The notes under the pieces: model-generated
The model's database searches: none
Told to the model about the DNA's origin: nothing
The model's input: the letters and a program-made list of their open reading frames with translations, nothing else
Translations under genes and position numbers: made by a program
In this document: piece after piece, positions 6,649 through 14,174 of the stretch
Numbering within the stretch: position 1 is the first letter of the stretch
How the letters are laid out: every line of letters begins with the position of its first letter
DNA from: Oscillospiraceae bacterium
GTDB lineage: Bacteria; Bacillota; Clostridia; Oscillospirales; Oscillospiraceae
Direction of reading: 5' to 3'
DNA: 46,570 nucleotides
Assembly (NCBI GenBank): GCA_015067565.1
Contig: SVMF01000020.1
Location: 1 to 46,570, forward strand

Positions 6649-8145
6649 TTACCCCTTCTTCTTATTTTTGTGCTTTTCTGCAGCCTTTGATTTTCCGTAA
6701 CCATAACCATAACCGTAGCCGTAGCCATAACCGTAACCATAGCCATAACCATAACCGTAGCTCGAACGCAGGAAGGTCGTTGCGCGGAAGGAACGGAAAT
6801 TGTTAAGAACATAGCCGAGGAAAACAGAGGAGGAATCAGAGAGATTATCGATTGCGTCGTTGATCATAATGGCAGAGACGACATCCTGGCGGACAACGAG
6901 AACCGAAGCATCCACGACATCTGCCAAAACCTCCGAGTCAGCGAACAGCCCGATGGGGGGCGTGTCGATGATGATATAACTGAACTGATCACGCAGCGCA
7001 TCGATCAGCGGCCGGAAGGACTCGGCCGACAGGGATTCGAGACGATGGCGGTTGACAGCGGAGGAAAACAGGATATGAAGGTTCAACTGCGGTCCGAGAT
7101 AGGTGATCGCATCAGCCAGATCCTGCTTTTTGAACACTTTGCCGACAAAGGAACTGAAGTCAAAGGCGCGCTTGTTGGGCTGCTCAAAAATGAGCGACTG
7201 TGCCGGTCGGCGAAGGTCCGCATCGATGAGAAGCACGCGATCATGCTTCTGTGCAAGTGACAGTGCAATGTTGGCGGCAATGGTGGACTTTCCCTCGTTC
7301 TCTGAACAGCTGCAGATCATGAAAACCTTGTGGCCGTCATGCTCCTTCGCGTGCTCGATGTTGACACGGAACTGATGTATCGTTTCTGTGTAATAGAAAC
7401 TGCAGGTCGGATTTGAGATTAGCAGGGAGGTTTTTGCGCGGTTGAAGAAGCTGCGCAGGGATAAGCGGCGTTTGCGCTCGTGATAGACGGTCGCCAAAAG
7501 CTTTCCCTCAAGCTGCTGCTTTGCGCCGTGCGGCGTCTGAACGGTGTCGGCCTGAATGGCCATCATGATCAGAAGCAGGATCATTGCGCACGCACCAATG
7601 GGAGCCGATAGACGCACGAGCCACTGACGAGACGACAGAGTTGTGGGAATTGTCGAGATCGTCGGGCCGTTGATGGTGTCAAGAACGGCTGTGGCGAAAA
7701 CACTGGAGGAATATTCGTGATGACATTCAATGATGGCCAGTGCGCTCTTGTATGCAAGCTCGGGTGAGCCGGCGGTAATGGTCATCTTGACAATGTTGGT
7801 ATTTTCCGGGACGGAAATGACAATTGTGGCGGGGAAGGAATCCAAACCCATGCGTTTTGCGGCAGAGCTGCGCACAATATCACTTTCCAGGAGCTGGCCG
7901 AACTGACCGGCGACCGTATCGGTCACAGCGATGTTGCCGACGGAGGCACTCGAGGCACTTCTTGAGGTGACCGAGAAGGTGACCGTGCTGTTGTATTCGG
8001 GTGCAAAAGCGAGGTTCTGCAGCAGCGTGACGGACATCACAAAGATGAGCATAGACAGAATTACAAGCCAGAAATTGCGGAGTACAAATTTGGTGATGCA
8101 ATATAAGTCAAAATTGCTCCATTCAATATTTCTTTTGCCTTCCAT
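6649..8145 (-). CDS. BY-kinase/Wzz fusion with uninterrupted (Tyr-Gly)11 tail
   Basis: This 498-aa protein has TM helices near residues 24-42 and 180-200. The kinase core has Walker A CSENEGKSTIAANIALS, A' RVLLIDADLRRP and B YIIIDTPPIGLFAD. The C-terminus is SS-(YG)11-KSK followed by a Lys-rich end. The Tyr-Gly tract is encoded by an 11-fold hexanucleotide repeat at 6694-6759. It differs from its neighbour in the loop and tail, so the pair may be divergent paralogues that phosphorylate each other or select different chain lengths. The PHP-type phosphatase upstream in the same operon is the expected antagonist. Confidence 0.88.
   Translation of the reverse strand: MEGKRNIEWSNFDLYCITKFVLRNFWLVILSMLIFVMSVTLLQNLAFAPEYNSTVTFSVTSRSASSASVGNIAVTDTVAGQFGQLLESDIVRSSAAKRMGLDSFPATIVISVPENTNIVKMTITAGSPELAYKSALAIIECHHEYSSSVFATAVLDTINGPTISTIPTTLSSRQWLVRLSAPIGACAMILLLIMMAIQADTVQTPHGAKQQLEGKLLATVYHERKRRLSLRSFFNRAKTSLLISNPTCSFYYTETIHQFRVNIEHAKEHDGHKVFMICSCSENEGKSTIAANIALSLAQKHDRVLLIDADLRRPAQSLIFEQPNKRAFDFSSFVGKVFKKQDLADAITYLGPQLNLHILFSSAVNRHRLESLSAESFRPLIDALRDQFSYIIIDTPPIGLFADSEVLADVVDASVLVVRQDVVSAIMINDAIDNLSDSSSVFLGYVLNNFRSFRATTFLRSSYGYGYGYGYGYGYGYGYGYGYGKSKAAEKHKNKKKG
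6694..6759 (-). repeat. Hexanucleotide tandem repeat encoding (YG)11
   Basis: Eleven consecutive TA[C/T]GG[T/C] units encode the Tyr-Gly tail of the BY-kinase. Third-position variation is present between units, but the 6-bp period is perfect. Unit gain or loss by slippage would change the number of phosphorylatable tyrosines without a frameshift. Confidence 0.9.
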
Positions 8146-8155
8146 TTATGTCACC

Positions 8156-8986
8156 TCACTGTCTTACCACGGTCAGAATGACCGAATAGGTCAGGCCGTC
8201 GTCGTTGGTATAGGAGAATGTGATATTGTTGCTGCCGCGGGCAGCATAGTTGATCTCGCCGCTGATCTCGACCTTCGACGGGTCAACGGTCGAGCCGTGT
8301 GCCGACTCGCGCACAGAGATGATGTGCTCACGCAGGGACTCCAAATCGAGCTTCTTGGTGGCGTCGATGTAGAGCAGATACTTATCCAGATAGATCACGG
8401 GATGACGAGAGGTATAGTTTTTGATGGAGACTGTCAGGTTGACCATGGCGGTGTCGCCGGTGGAATTGGTGACTTGCAACGTGATAGGATACTCACCCTC
8501 GTCGGTGTTACCAAGGTTATTCGAGGCCAATCTCATACGGCTGGTGATGTCGCCGTCGATCACGTCGTGTGCAGACAGACGATCTTCTAGGGTGATCAAA
8601 CCGTTGACATTGTAGATAAGCGGCTGAGATAGGGAGAAATGCGGCTTCTCGTAATCGGTGTAAGTCACATATCGGGAGAAGGTGCAGCAGTTCGAGGAGC
8701 TGTCAAATACCGCGTAGGTGATGACGGCATGGTTGGCATCGACCAACTGCGAGATCTTACGCACAACGATACGGTCGGTGATGTCGCCGTCGACATCGTC
8801 CCGTGCGACCAGGCCGGCACACAGTTCCTTGTCCGATGCACGGACGCTGACCTCAAGGGGGGAGCCGTCGCAGATAATCAGCGGGGCCTCATGATCCATG
8901 AGCGTCTGATCATAGACGAACAGCACGGTAAATGCAATGGACAATATTAAAAACAATGCAATGGTAATAATTCGTAAATTTCTCAT
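8156..8986 (-). CDS. Membrane-anchored protein with Ig-like (DUF5011/HYR-type) domains
   Basis: This 276-aa protein has an N-terminal signal anchor (residues 5-25, IITIALFLILSIAFTVLFV). It then carries repeated bacterial Ig-like modules recognisable by DDVDGDITDRI (about residue 65) and HDVIDGDITSRM (about residue 140), the hallmark D-x-x-DGD-I-T of DUF5011-like domains. It probably sits outside the membrane. Its place between the phosphatase and the two kinases suggests a surface-polysaccharide assembly or anchoring role; this is inferred from context only. Confidence 0.75.
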   Translation of the reverse strand: MRNLRIITIALFLILSIAFTVLFVYDQTLMDHEAPLIICDGSPLEVSVRASDKELCAGLVARDDVDGDITDRIVVRKISQLVDANHAVITYAVFDSSSNCCTFSRYVTYTDYEKPHFSLSQPLIYNVNGLITLEDRLSAHDVIDGDITSRMRLASNNLGNTDEGEYPITLQVTNSTGDTAMVNLTVSIKNYTSRHPVIYLDKYLLYIDATKKLDLESLREHIISVRESAHGSTVDPSKVEISGEINYAARGSNNITFSYTNDDGLTYSVILTVVRQ

Positions 8987-9004
8987 CGTTACACCTCTTA
9001 TGTG

Positions 9005-9745
9005 TCAAATAAAATCCTTCGGATGAGGAAGCGGTTCATCATTGATAATACGGGTTGGATTGTCCTCGAGAAGCAACTGGAAATAGTGTGGCTCGAGGTT
9101 CAATTCCTCCTTGAGGCTGCAAAATGCAGGCGGACGGTGCTTCATGTCGTGTGCATCACTGGCAATCACATGGGCAAGACCGTTTTCAATCAGTGTGTGG
9201 GAGCATTTATATGCACTTTGTCCCAAGCGGCCGAGCAGACTTCCTTTGTTGAGCTGAATAACGAAGCCTTGCTCAAACCAAGAAGCCACGACAAAGGGGG
9301 TGCGCTGCACCGCCTCATAACGTTCCGGGTGGGCGATGATCGGGATCAGGCCCCGTCGGGCGATGGACTGCAGGGTGCGCGTGATCTGATGGGGGGTTTG
9401 ATTGAAAGGGAACTCCACCAAGAGATAGTGCGAATGGTTGATGGTGACGAGCTTCTTTTCGTCGATCAGCTCGCGGATATTGTCCTCGTGAGCGAAGACC
9501 TCCGCACCGGGCAGGAGCTTGACAGGGATGTTTTTCTGCTCCAGAACGGCTCGGAAGGTCGAAAAAACGACCTGATATTCGCTGTCACGATAGTTGGGAC
9601 GAACATTTTTTAGGTTGCAGTGGGGTGTGGCGACGATCGTGTCGACGCCGTTTTGCCACGAATGCTTTGCCATGGCGCAGGCGACCTCGATGCTTCTGGC
9701 ACCGTCATCGATATAGGGAATGATATGACAATGTAAATCTACCAT
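9005..9745 (-). CDS. CpsB/YwqE-type PHP-domain tyrosine-protein phosphatase
   Basis: This 246-aa protein starts with MVDLHCHIIPYIDDGARS, the metal-binding HxH and D of the PHP phosphatase family. Further metal ligands are visible in IVATPHCN, IIAHPERY and VIASDAHD. Family members (CpsB, YwqE, Wzb-like in function) dephosphorylate the Tyr tails of BY-kinases using manganese. It is the first gene of the minus-strand operon, with AGGAGG-type ribosome binding site GGAGG before ATG 9745. Confidence 0.92.
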   Translation of the reverse strand: MVDLHCHIIPYIDDGARSIEVACAMAKHSWQNGVDTIVATPHCNLKNVRPNYRDSEYQVVFSTFRAVLEQKNIPVKLLPGAEVFAHEDNIRELIDEKKLVTINHSHYLLVEFPFNQTPHQITRTLQSIARRGLIPIIAHPERYEAVQRTPFVVASWFEQGFVIQLNKGSLLGRLGQSAYKCSHTLIENGLAHVIASDAHDMKHRPPAFCSLKEELNLEPHYFQLLLEDNPTRIINDEPLPHPKDFI

Positions 9746-9914
9746 AAGAACCTCCGTGATGGTGCAACAAAGAAGGAAAATTGCCTACATGGATACAAAA
9801 CACGCAATTATAACTATATATCTCAAAATATACTATCATAGAACCACAGAAATTTCAACCTAAAATTCATTTATAATGAGAATTGCAAGAAACTTTCTGT
9901 GAAAAAACTAATGC

Positions 9915-9943
9915 TTGCATCCCCTAATAATTACAGGTATAAT
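9915..9943 (+). promoter_or_regulatory. Sigma-A promoter for 9972-10985
   Basis: TTGCAT (9915-9920) and TATAAT (9938-9943) are 17 bp apart in the AT-rich divergent intergenic region 9746-9971. That region should also hold the promoter of the polysaccharide operon on the other strand, for which I see only a TATAAT without a good -35. Confidence 0.7.
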
Positions 9944-9971
9944 ATTACAAACAGGGAAAGGTGGTTGACGA

Positions 9972-10721
9972 ATGAAAAAGAAACAAAACAGCAGGCAACG
10001 CGAGAACCGTGAAATGTGGATGGCCTTGGCGATTTTTCTTCTGATCGTGGTTGTCATTGTGATGATTGTGCTCTTGAACGACGGTGAGGAGAAACCGAAA
10101 GACCAGCCGGTGCGCTCGCTTGAGCTTTCCTCTGAGGCCCGGACATGTCCGTTTGAGATCGACGGATTTGAGACGGTGGAAAACGGCTACCACGGAACGC
10201 TCAACGAAAGTCTGGAACTGCTCTGCATTGGGCGCTACAGCGGAAAATTTGTAGAGGACGAAAGCAATAAAAAGGTTCAAAATGTACTGGCGCTTATCGT
10301 GAAAAACACGACAAAGGAAACGATTGGATATGCGCAGATCAAGATGAATACCTATGGGCCGGATGCCTTCTTTGACATTTATGACCTTCCGGCCGGAGAT
10401 GCGGCGCTGGTGCTTGAGGCTTCTGCGTTGGAGCATACGGAGGGAATGGAATTCAAGATGCCGTTGTGTTTCGATTGCACGAAGCTCACAGGAGACCTTC
10501 AAACGCAATGTGAAATCTCTATCAGGGATCAAACAGTCACGGTAGAAAACAGATCTGACGAGGTGCTTTCTGTCCTGCGCTATAAAACGCAGCTGCAAGA
10601 GGGACTGCTATTGGGCGGCGTCGCCTATCAGATAGACTTGCAACTGCAGCCTGGTCAGAGTTGCGAGCTTACCGATCCGCGCTTGGCGCCTCGGAGCAAG
10701 ATCACGTACATCGGAGGATAG
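9972..10721 (+). CDS. Unrecognised single-pass membrane protein
   Basis: This 249-aa protein has a Lys/Arg-rich N-terminus, one TM helix (about residues 16-36, MALAIFLLIVVVIVMIVLL) and a predicted extracellular beta-rich region of about 200 residues. I recognise no family. The segment VLALIVKNTTKETIGYAQI, followed by repeated hydrophobic-alternating strands, looks like an Ig/FixG-like fold. It is followed after 3 bp by a PqqD-like gene, so the two are co-transcribed, divergently from the exopolysaccharide operon. Confidence 0.7.
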   Translation: MKKKQNSRQRENREMWMALAIFLLIVVVIVMIVLLNDGEEKPKDQPVRSLELSSEARTCPFEIDGFETVENGYHGTLNESLELLCIGRYSGKFVEDESNKKVQNVLALIVKNTTKETIGYAQIKMNTYGPDAFFDIYDLPAGDAALVLEASALEHTEGMEFKMPLCFDCTKLTGDLQTQCEISIRDQTVTVENRSDEVLSVLRYKTQLQEGLLLGGVAYQIDLQLQPGQSCELTDPRLAPRSKITYIGG

Positions 10722-10724
10722 GAC

Positions 10725-10985
10725 ATGGAGATCAAAAAGGAATTTGCGCTACGCCAGATCGAAGATGAGTATTTGCTGATCCCGTCGGGCAAGGCTGCGC
10801 TGGATCTCAACGGTATGATCACCCTCAATGAGATCGCTGCCGAGATATGGAAGGTACTTCCACAGATGGAACATGAGGAGATGCTTGTGGCGTGGCTTCT
10901 GCAGGAGTACGAGGTGAGTGAGGAGACTGCCCGAAGAGATGTTCGTGAGTTTCTTTGTCTGCTCAGAGGACTTGAGATTCTATAA
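10725..10985 (+). CDS. PqqD family protein
   Basis: This 86-aa protein fits the PqqD fold: an N-terminal strand pair (DEYLLIPSGKAALDLNG), then MITLNEIAAEIWKVL, and winged-helix residues ending VREFLCLLRGLEIL. PqqD domains bind precursor peptides for radical-SAM maturases (RiPP recognition element), but homologues also occur beside surface-polysaccharide genes. No radical SAM protein or precursor is in the window, so its partner is unknown. It is co-transcribed with the membrane protein at 9972. Confidence 0.85.
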   Translation: MEIKKEFALRQIEDEYLLIPSGKAALDLNGMITLNEIAAEIWKVLPQMEHEEMLVAWLLQEYEVSEETARRDVREFLCLLRGLEIL

Positions 10986-11043
10986 TGTTGCAATCAACTG
11001 AAAAAATAGTTGATAAAAACATATAAATTATTAAAAATAACAG

Positions 11044-11072
11044 TTGCGACTTGAAAAAATTTCGTATATAAT
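11044..11072 (+). promoter_or_regulatory. Sigma-A promoter of gap
   Basis: TTGCGA (11044-11049) and TATAAT (11067-11072) are 17 bp apart. The 5' leader contains a small hairpin at 11096-11113 (CGTCAGC/GCTGACG) just upstream of the ribosome binding site. Confidence 0.75.
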
Positions 11073-11132
11073 ATCAGTGCCAAAAAAACAAAGAACGTCA
11101 GCGCGAGCTGACGAAAATTGGAGGAAATAATC

Positions 11133-12158
11133 ATGTCTGTAAAAGTAGCTATCAATGGTTTTGGTCGTATCGGCCGCTTGGCATTCCGTCAGATGTTCGG
11201 CGCAGAGGGCTTTGAGATCGTTGCAATCAACGACCTGACCTCTCCGAAGATGTTGGCTCATCTGCTGAAGTACGACTCCACGCAGGGTGCTTATGCCGCT
11301 CCGTTCGGCACACATACTGTCGAGGCTGGCGAGGACTTCATCGTTGTTGACGGAAAGAAGCTGACCATCTATGCTAAGGCTGATGCAAAGGAACTGCCTT
11401 GGGCAGAGCTCGGTGTTGACGTCGTTCTCGAGTGCACCGGTTTCTACACCAGCAAGGCAAAGGCACAGGCTCACATCGATGCAGGTGCCAAGAAGGTCGT
11501 TATCTCCGCTCCGGCCGGCAATGATCTGCCCACCATCGTCTATAATGTCAACCATGACACCCTGACCAAGGAAGACAACATCATCTCCGCTGCTTCCTGC
11601 ACCACCAATTGCCTGGCTCCCATGGCAAAGGCTTTGAACGACCTGGCTCCCATCAAGTCCGGTATCATGTGCACCATCCATGCTTACACCGGTGATCAGA
11701 TGATCCTCGACGGCCCGCACCGCAAGGGTGACCTCCGTCGTGCTCGCGCAGGTGCTGTGAACATCGTCCCGAACTCTACCGGTGCTGCTAAGGCCATCGG
11801 CCTCGTCATCCCCGAGCTCAACGGCAAGCTCATCGGCGCCGCACAGCGTATCCCGACTCCGACTGGCTCTACCACCATGCTCAACGCCGTTGTGGAAGGT
11901 ACCGTCACTGTTGACGAGATCAACGCTGCTATGAAGGCTGCTGCCAATGAGTCCTACGGCTACACCGAGGATCCCATCGTCTCTTCCGACATCATCGGCA
12001 TGCGCTTCGGCTCCCTGTTCGATGCAACTCAGACCATGGTTATGGATCTGGGCAACGGCACCACTCAGGTTCAGGTCGTTTCTTGGTACGACAACGAGAA
12101 CTCTTACACCAGCCAGATGTGCCGCACTATCAAGCACTTTGCGGATCTGCTGGACTAA
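11133..12158 (+). CDS. gap: Type I glyceraldehyde-3-phosphate dehydrogenase
   Basis: This 341-aa protein starts at ATG 11133 behind GGAGGAAATAATC. It has the Rossmann start [20 protein letters not shown] and the catalytic Cys in [15 protein letters not shown]. The phosphate-binding [18 protein letters not shown] segment and the C-terminal [12 protein letters not shown] are also present. It catalyses NAD-dependent oxidation and phosphorylation of glyceraldehyde 3-phosphate in glycolysis. Its codon use is strongly biased (CTG, GGC, ACC), as expected of a highly expressed gene. It is monocistronic: its own promoter is upstream and a strong terminator follows, with no pgk nearby. Confidence 0.97.
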   Translation: MSVKVAINGFGRIGRLAFRQMFGAEGFEIVAINDLTSPKMLAHLLKYDSTQGAYAAPFGTHTVEAGEDFIVVDGKKLTIYAKADAKELPWAELGVDVVLECTGFYTSKAKAQAHIDAGAKKVVISAPAGNDLPTIVYNVNHDTLTKEDNIISAASCTTNCLAPMAKALNDLAPIKSGIMCTIHAYTGDQMILDGPHRKGDLRRARAGAVNIVPNSTGAAKAIGLVIPELNGKLIGAAQRIPTPTGSTTMLNAVVEGTVTVDEINAAMKAAANESYGYTEDPIVSSDIIGMRFGSLFDATQTMVMDLGNGTTQVQVVSWYDNENSYTSQMCRTIKHFADLLD

Positions 12159-12170
12159 TTCTATGAATCA

Positions 12171-12210
12171 AACCCCCGACTTCTCAGATGAAGTCGGGGG
12201 TTGTCTTGTT
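12171..12210 (+). terminator. Terminator between gap and the aminopeptidase gene
   Basis: AACCCCCGACTT (12171-12182) pairs with AAGTCGGGGGTT (12191-12202) around an 8-nt loop, and TTGTCTTGTTT follows. It lies between convergent genes and may serve both. Confidence 0.9.
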
Positions 12211-13607
12211 TATTTGTCCTCGTAGAAGACCTTCATGCCCTTATAGGTCATGTAGGTGTCGAGCTTGGAGACCAGCTCCATCGGTGCGTGCATAGACAGA
12301 ACGGGGACACCGGCGTCGACGGTCTCAATGTTACGGTTTGCCATGTAGCAGGCGACGGTGCCGCCACCACCCTGGTCGACCTTGCCCAGTTCGCCGGTTT
12401 GCCAGATGACATCGTTCTTGGCAAAGAGGGTACGGACATAGCCCATGACCTCAGCGGCTGCGTCAGACGAGCCGGACTTGCCACGTGCGCCGGTGTACTT
12501 GAAGATGCCGGTGCCGTAGTTGATGCGGGTGTTGTTGCGGCGATCGCAGGTCTCTGCATAGATCGGGTCGAATGCATTGCTGACATCGGCTGACAGGCAG
12601 AAGGAATTTTCGAAGCAGCGGCGCATACAAGCATTTGTGGACTTGCACAGATCGTGCATGAAGGTTTCGAAATAATCGCTCTGCATACCGGAGATGCCGT
12701 TCGAGCCGACCTCTTCTTTGTCAGCCAGGACGCAAACAGCGGTCTTGGCAGGGATATCCAGCTCCAGCAGCGGTTTGAAAGCAGCATAAGCGCAGACACG
12801 GTCGTCGTGGCCGTAGGCAGCAATCAGGGAGCGGTCAAAACCGACCTCGCGAGCGGGACCTGCAGGAACCATGGTCAGCTCTGCAGAGAGGAAATCTTCC
12901 TCGATCAGGCCGTACTTCTCGTTGAGCAGGCACATGATGGCGAACTTGATACGGTCGCCACCCTCGTCATCCTTCAAGGGACGGGAGCCGAGCAGGATGT
13001 TCAGATTTTCGCCTGTGACACCTTCGGCCAGAGTTTTCTTCATCTGATCGGCAGACAGATGGATGAGCAGATCGGTCACGCAGAAGATGGGATCGTTTGC
13101 ATCTTCACCGACGGTGACCTTGATCACGCTGCCGTCCTTCTTATAGACAACACCGTGAAGGGCCAGGGGAGTGGTCGTCCACTGATACTTCTTGATGCCG
13201 CCATAGTAGTGGGTCTTGAAATAAGCCATCTCAGCATCTTCATACAGAGGATTCGGCTTGAGATCCAGACGGGGAGAGTCGATGTGCGCGGCGCAGATGT
13301 GGCTGCCATTGTTGAGGCTTTCGGAGCCGATGACAGCAAAAATAACAGCCTTCTTGTGGTTGTTGCCGTACACGCGGTCGCCGGGTTTGAGCTCCATGCC
13401 GGGAACCAAAGGCTTAAAGCCGTTCTTCTCGGCTACTTCGATCGTCCAATCGACTGCTTCACGCTCGATCTTGCAATCAGAGATGAAGCGCATGTATTCC
13501 TTGCAATAGTCCTCCATCGCGGCCAGATCCTCAGATGAGATGCGGTCATAGCCGTTCTTGGGAGCGTTGAGCAGTTCTTTGCGCAGATCTTCGTAGTTCT
13601 TTTCCAT
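12210..13607 (-). CDS. apeB: M18 family aminopeptidase
   Basis: This 465-aa protein starts at ATG 13607, 8 bp after AAAGGAG. Metal and catalytic motifs of the M18 family are visible: AAHIDSPRLDLKP (His, Asp), VLADKEEVGSNG (Glu pair), AAYGHDDRV (Asp) and VLSMHAPMELVS (His). These zinc enzymes release N-terminal residues, often Asp or Glu, from peptides in the cytoplasm. The length matches the family. Its frame is open upstream through the whole of coaE, so it can also be made as the C-terminal part of a CoaE-aminopeptidase fusion. Confidence 0.9.
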   Translation of the reverse strand: MEKNYEDLRKELLNAPKNGYDRISSEDLAAMEDYCKEYMRFISDCKIEREAVDWTIEVAEKNGFKPLVPGMELKPGDRVYGNNHKKAVIFAVIGSESLNNGSHICAAHIDSPRLDLKPNPLYEDAEMAYFKTHYYGGIKKYQWTTTPLALHGVVYKKDGSVIKVTVGEDANDPIFCVTDLLIHLSADQMKKTLAEGVTGENLNILLGSRPLKDDEGGDRIKFAIMCLLNEKYGLIEEDFLSAELTMVPAGPAREVGFDRSLIAAYGHDDRVCAYAAFKPLLELDIPAKTAVCVLADKEEVGSNGISGMQSDYFETFMHDLCKSTNACMRRCFENSFCLSADVSNAFDPIYAETCDRRNNTRINYGTGIFKYTGARGKSGSSDAAAEVMGYVRTLFAKNDVIWQTGELGKVDQGGGGTVACYMANRNIETVDAGVPVLSMHAPMELVSKLDTYMTYKGMKVFYEDK

Positions 13608-14174
13608 TTTGAAAACTCCTTTCAAGAATTTATAACAATTTCTTTCAAATTCAGCCTGTGTACATTCAGACGATAGGGTATGCGTTGCCAGGGCGGAATA
13701 TTCGGCATTGCTTTTTTGCGCGCGGATCCGAGACAGCGCATAGTCGTATGAGATGCCGTCACGCTTCATCAGTCGCTCGATGCGTGTAGATTCCTCTGCG
13801 ATCACGGCAACGGTCGTGTCACATTTTTCGGCCAAGCCGCTTTCAAATAAAGCAATGGCATCGATGGCGGCATTGGGGGCATTTTTAAGGATTTTTTCGA
13901 CCTCAAGACCAACATAATGGTGCGTGATGCGATTGAGCAGCAGGAGTTTTTCCTCGTTTGCAAAGACAATCGCACCGAGTGCTTTGCGATCAAAGGAGCC
14001 GCCTGCAAAGGACTCGGGAAAGGTGGATTTCAGCGCGCTGAGCATTTCCTTGGAGGTTTCCAGCAGCCTATGATAGACCGCGTCACAGTCGATGGTCGTG
14101 ATGCCGAGTTTTTTTACCACATTCAGAAGCGTTGTCTTACCGCAGCCGGTTCCGCCGCTGATGCCAAGGATCAT
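12210..14174 (-). CDS. coaE: Dephospho-CoA kinase reading in frame into the M18 aminopeptidase (654-aa fusion ORF)
   Basis: The first 189 codons (14174-13608) are a complete CoaE: P-loop GISGGTGCGKTT, DCDAVYHRLL, FDRKALGAIVF and IRAQKS. It phosphorylates dephospho-CoA, the last step of CoA synthesis. The start is set by AAAGGAGG seven bases before ATG 14174, and this ATG overlaps the sua5 stop (ATGA). No stop codon separates it from the aminopeptidase: the frame runs ...NCYKFLKGVFK-M. CoaE is usually about 200 aa, so the domain is full length and only the stop is lost. A good internal ribosome binding site remains, so both fused and free aminopeptidase are possible. Confidence 0.8.
   Translation of the reverse strand: MILGISGGTGCGKTTLLNVVKKLGITTIDCDAVYHRLLETSKEMLSALKSTFPESFAGGSFDRKALGAIVFANEEKLLLLNRITHHYVGLEVEKILKNAPNAAIDAIALFESGLAEKCDTTVAVIAEESTRIERLMKRDGISYDYALSRIRAQKSNAEYSALATHTLSSECTQAEFERNCYKFLKGVFKMEKNYEDLRKELLNAPKNGYDRISSEDLAAMEDYCKEYMRFISDCKIEREAVDWTIEVAEKNGFKPLVPGMELKPGDRVYGNNHKKAVIFAVIGSESLNNGSHICAAHIDSPRLDLKPNPLYEDAEMAYFKTHYYGGIKKYQWTTTPLALHGVVYKKDGSVIKVTVGEDANDPIFCVTDLLIHLSADQMKKTLAEGVTGENLNILLGSRPLKDDEGGDRIKFAIMCLLNEKYGLIEEDFLSAELTMVPAGPAREVGFDRSLIAAYGHDDRVCAYAAFKPLLELDIPAKTAVCVLADKEEVGSNGISGMQSDYFETFMHDLCKSTNACMRRCFENSFCLSADVSNAFDPIYAETCDRRNNTRINYGTGIFKYTGARGKSGSSDAAAEVMGYVRTLFAKNDVIWQTGELGKVDQGGGGTVACYMANRNIETVDAGVPVLSMHAPMELVSKLDTYMTYKGMKVFYEDK

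Noticed and set aside
6694-6759. Tandem repeat as a CRISPR-like array
   Set aside because: The unit is 6 bp without spacers and encodes Tyr-Gly; no CRISPR array is present anywhere in the window.
11031-12137. Minus-strand 368-codon frame opposite gap
   Set aside because: Shadow of the strongly biased gap codons.
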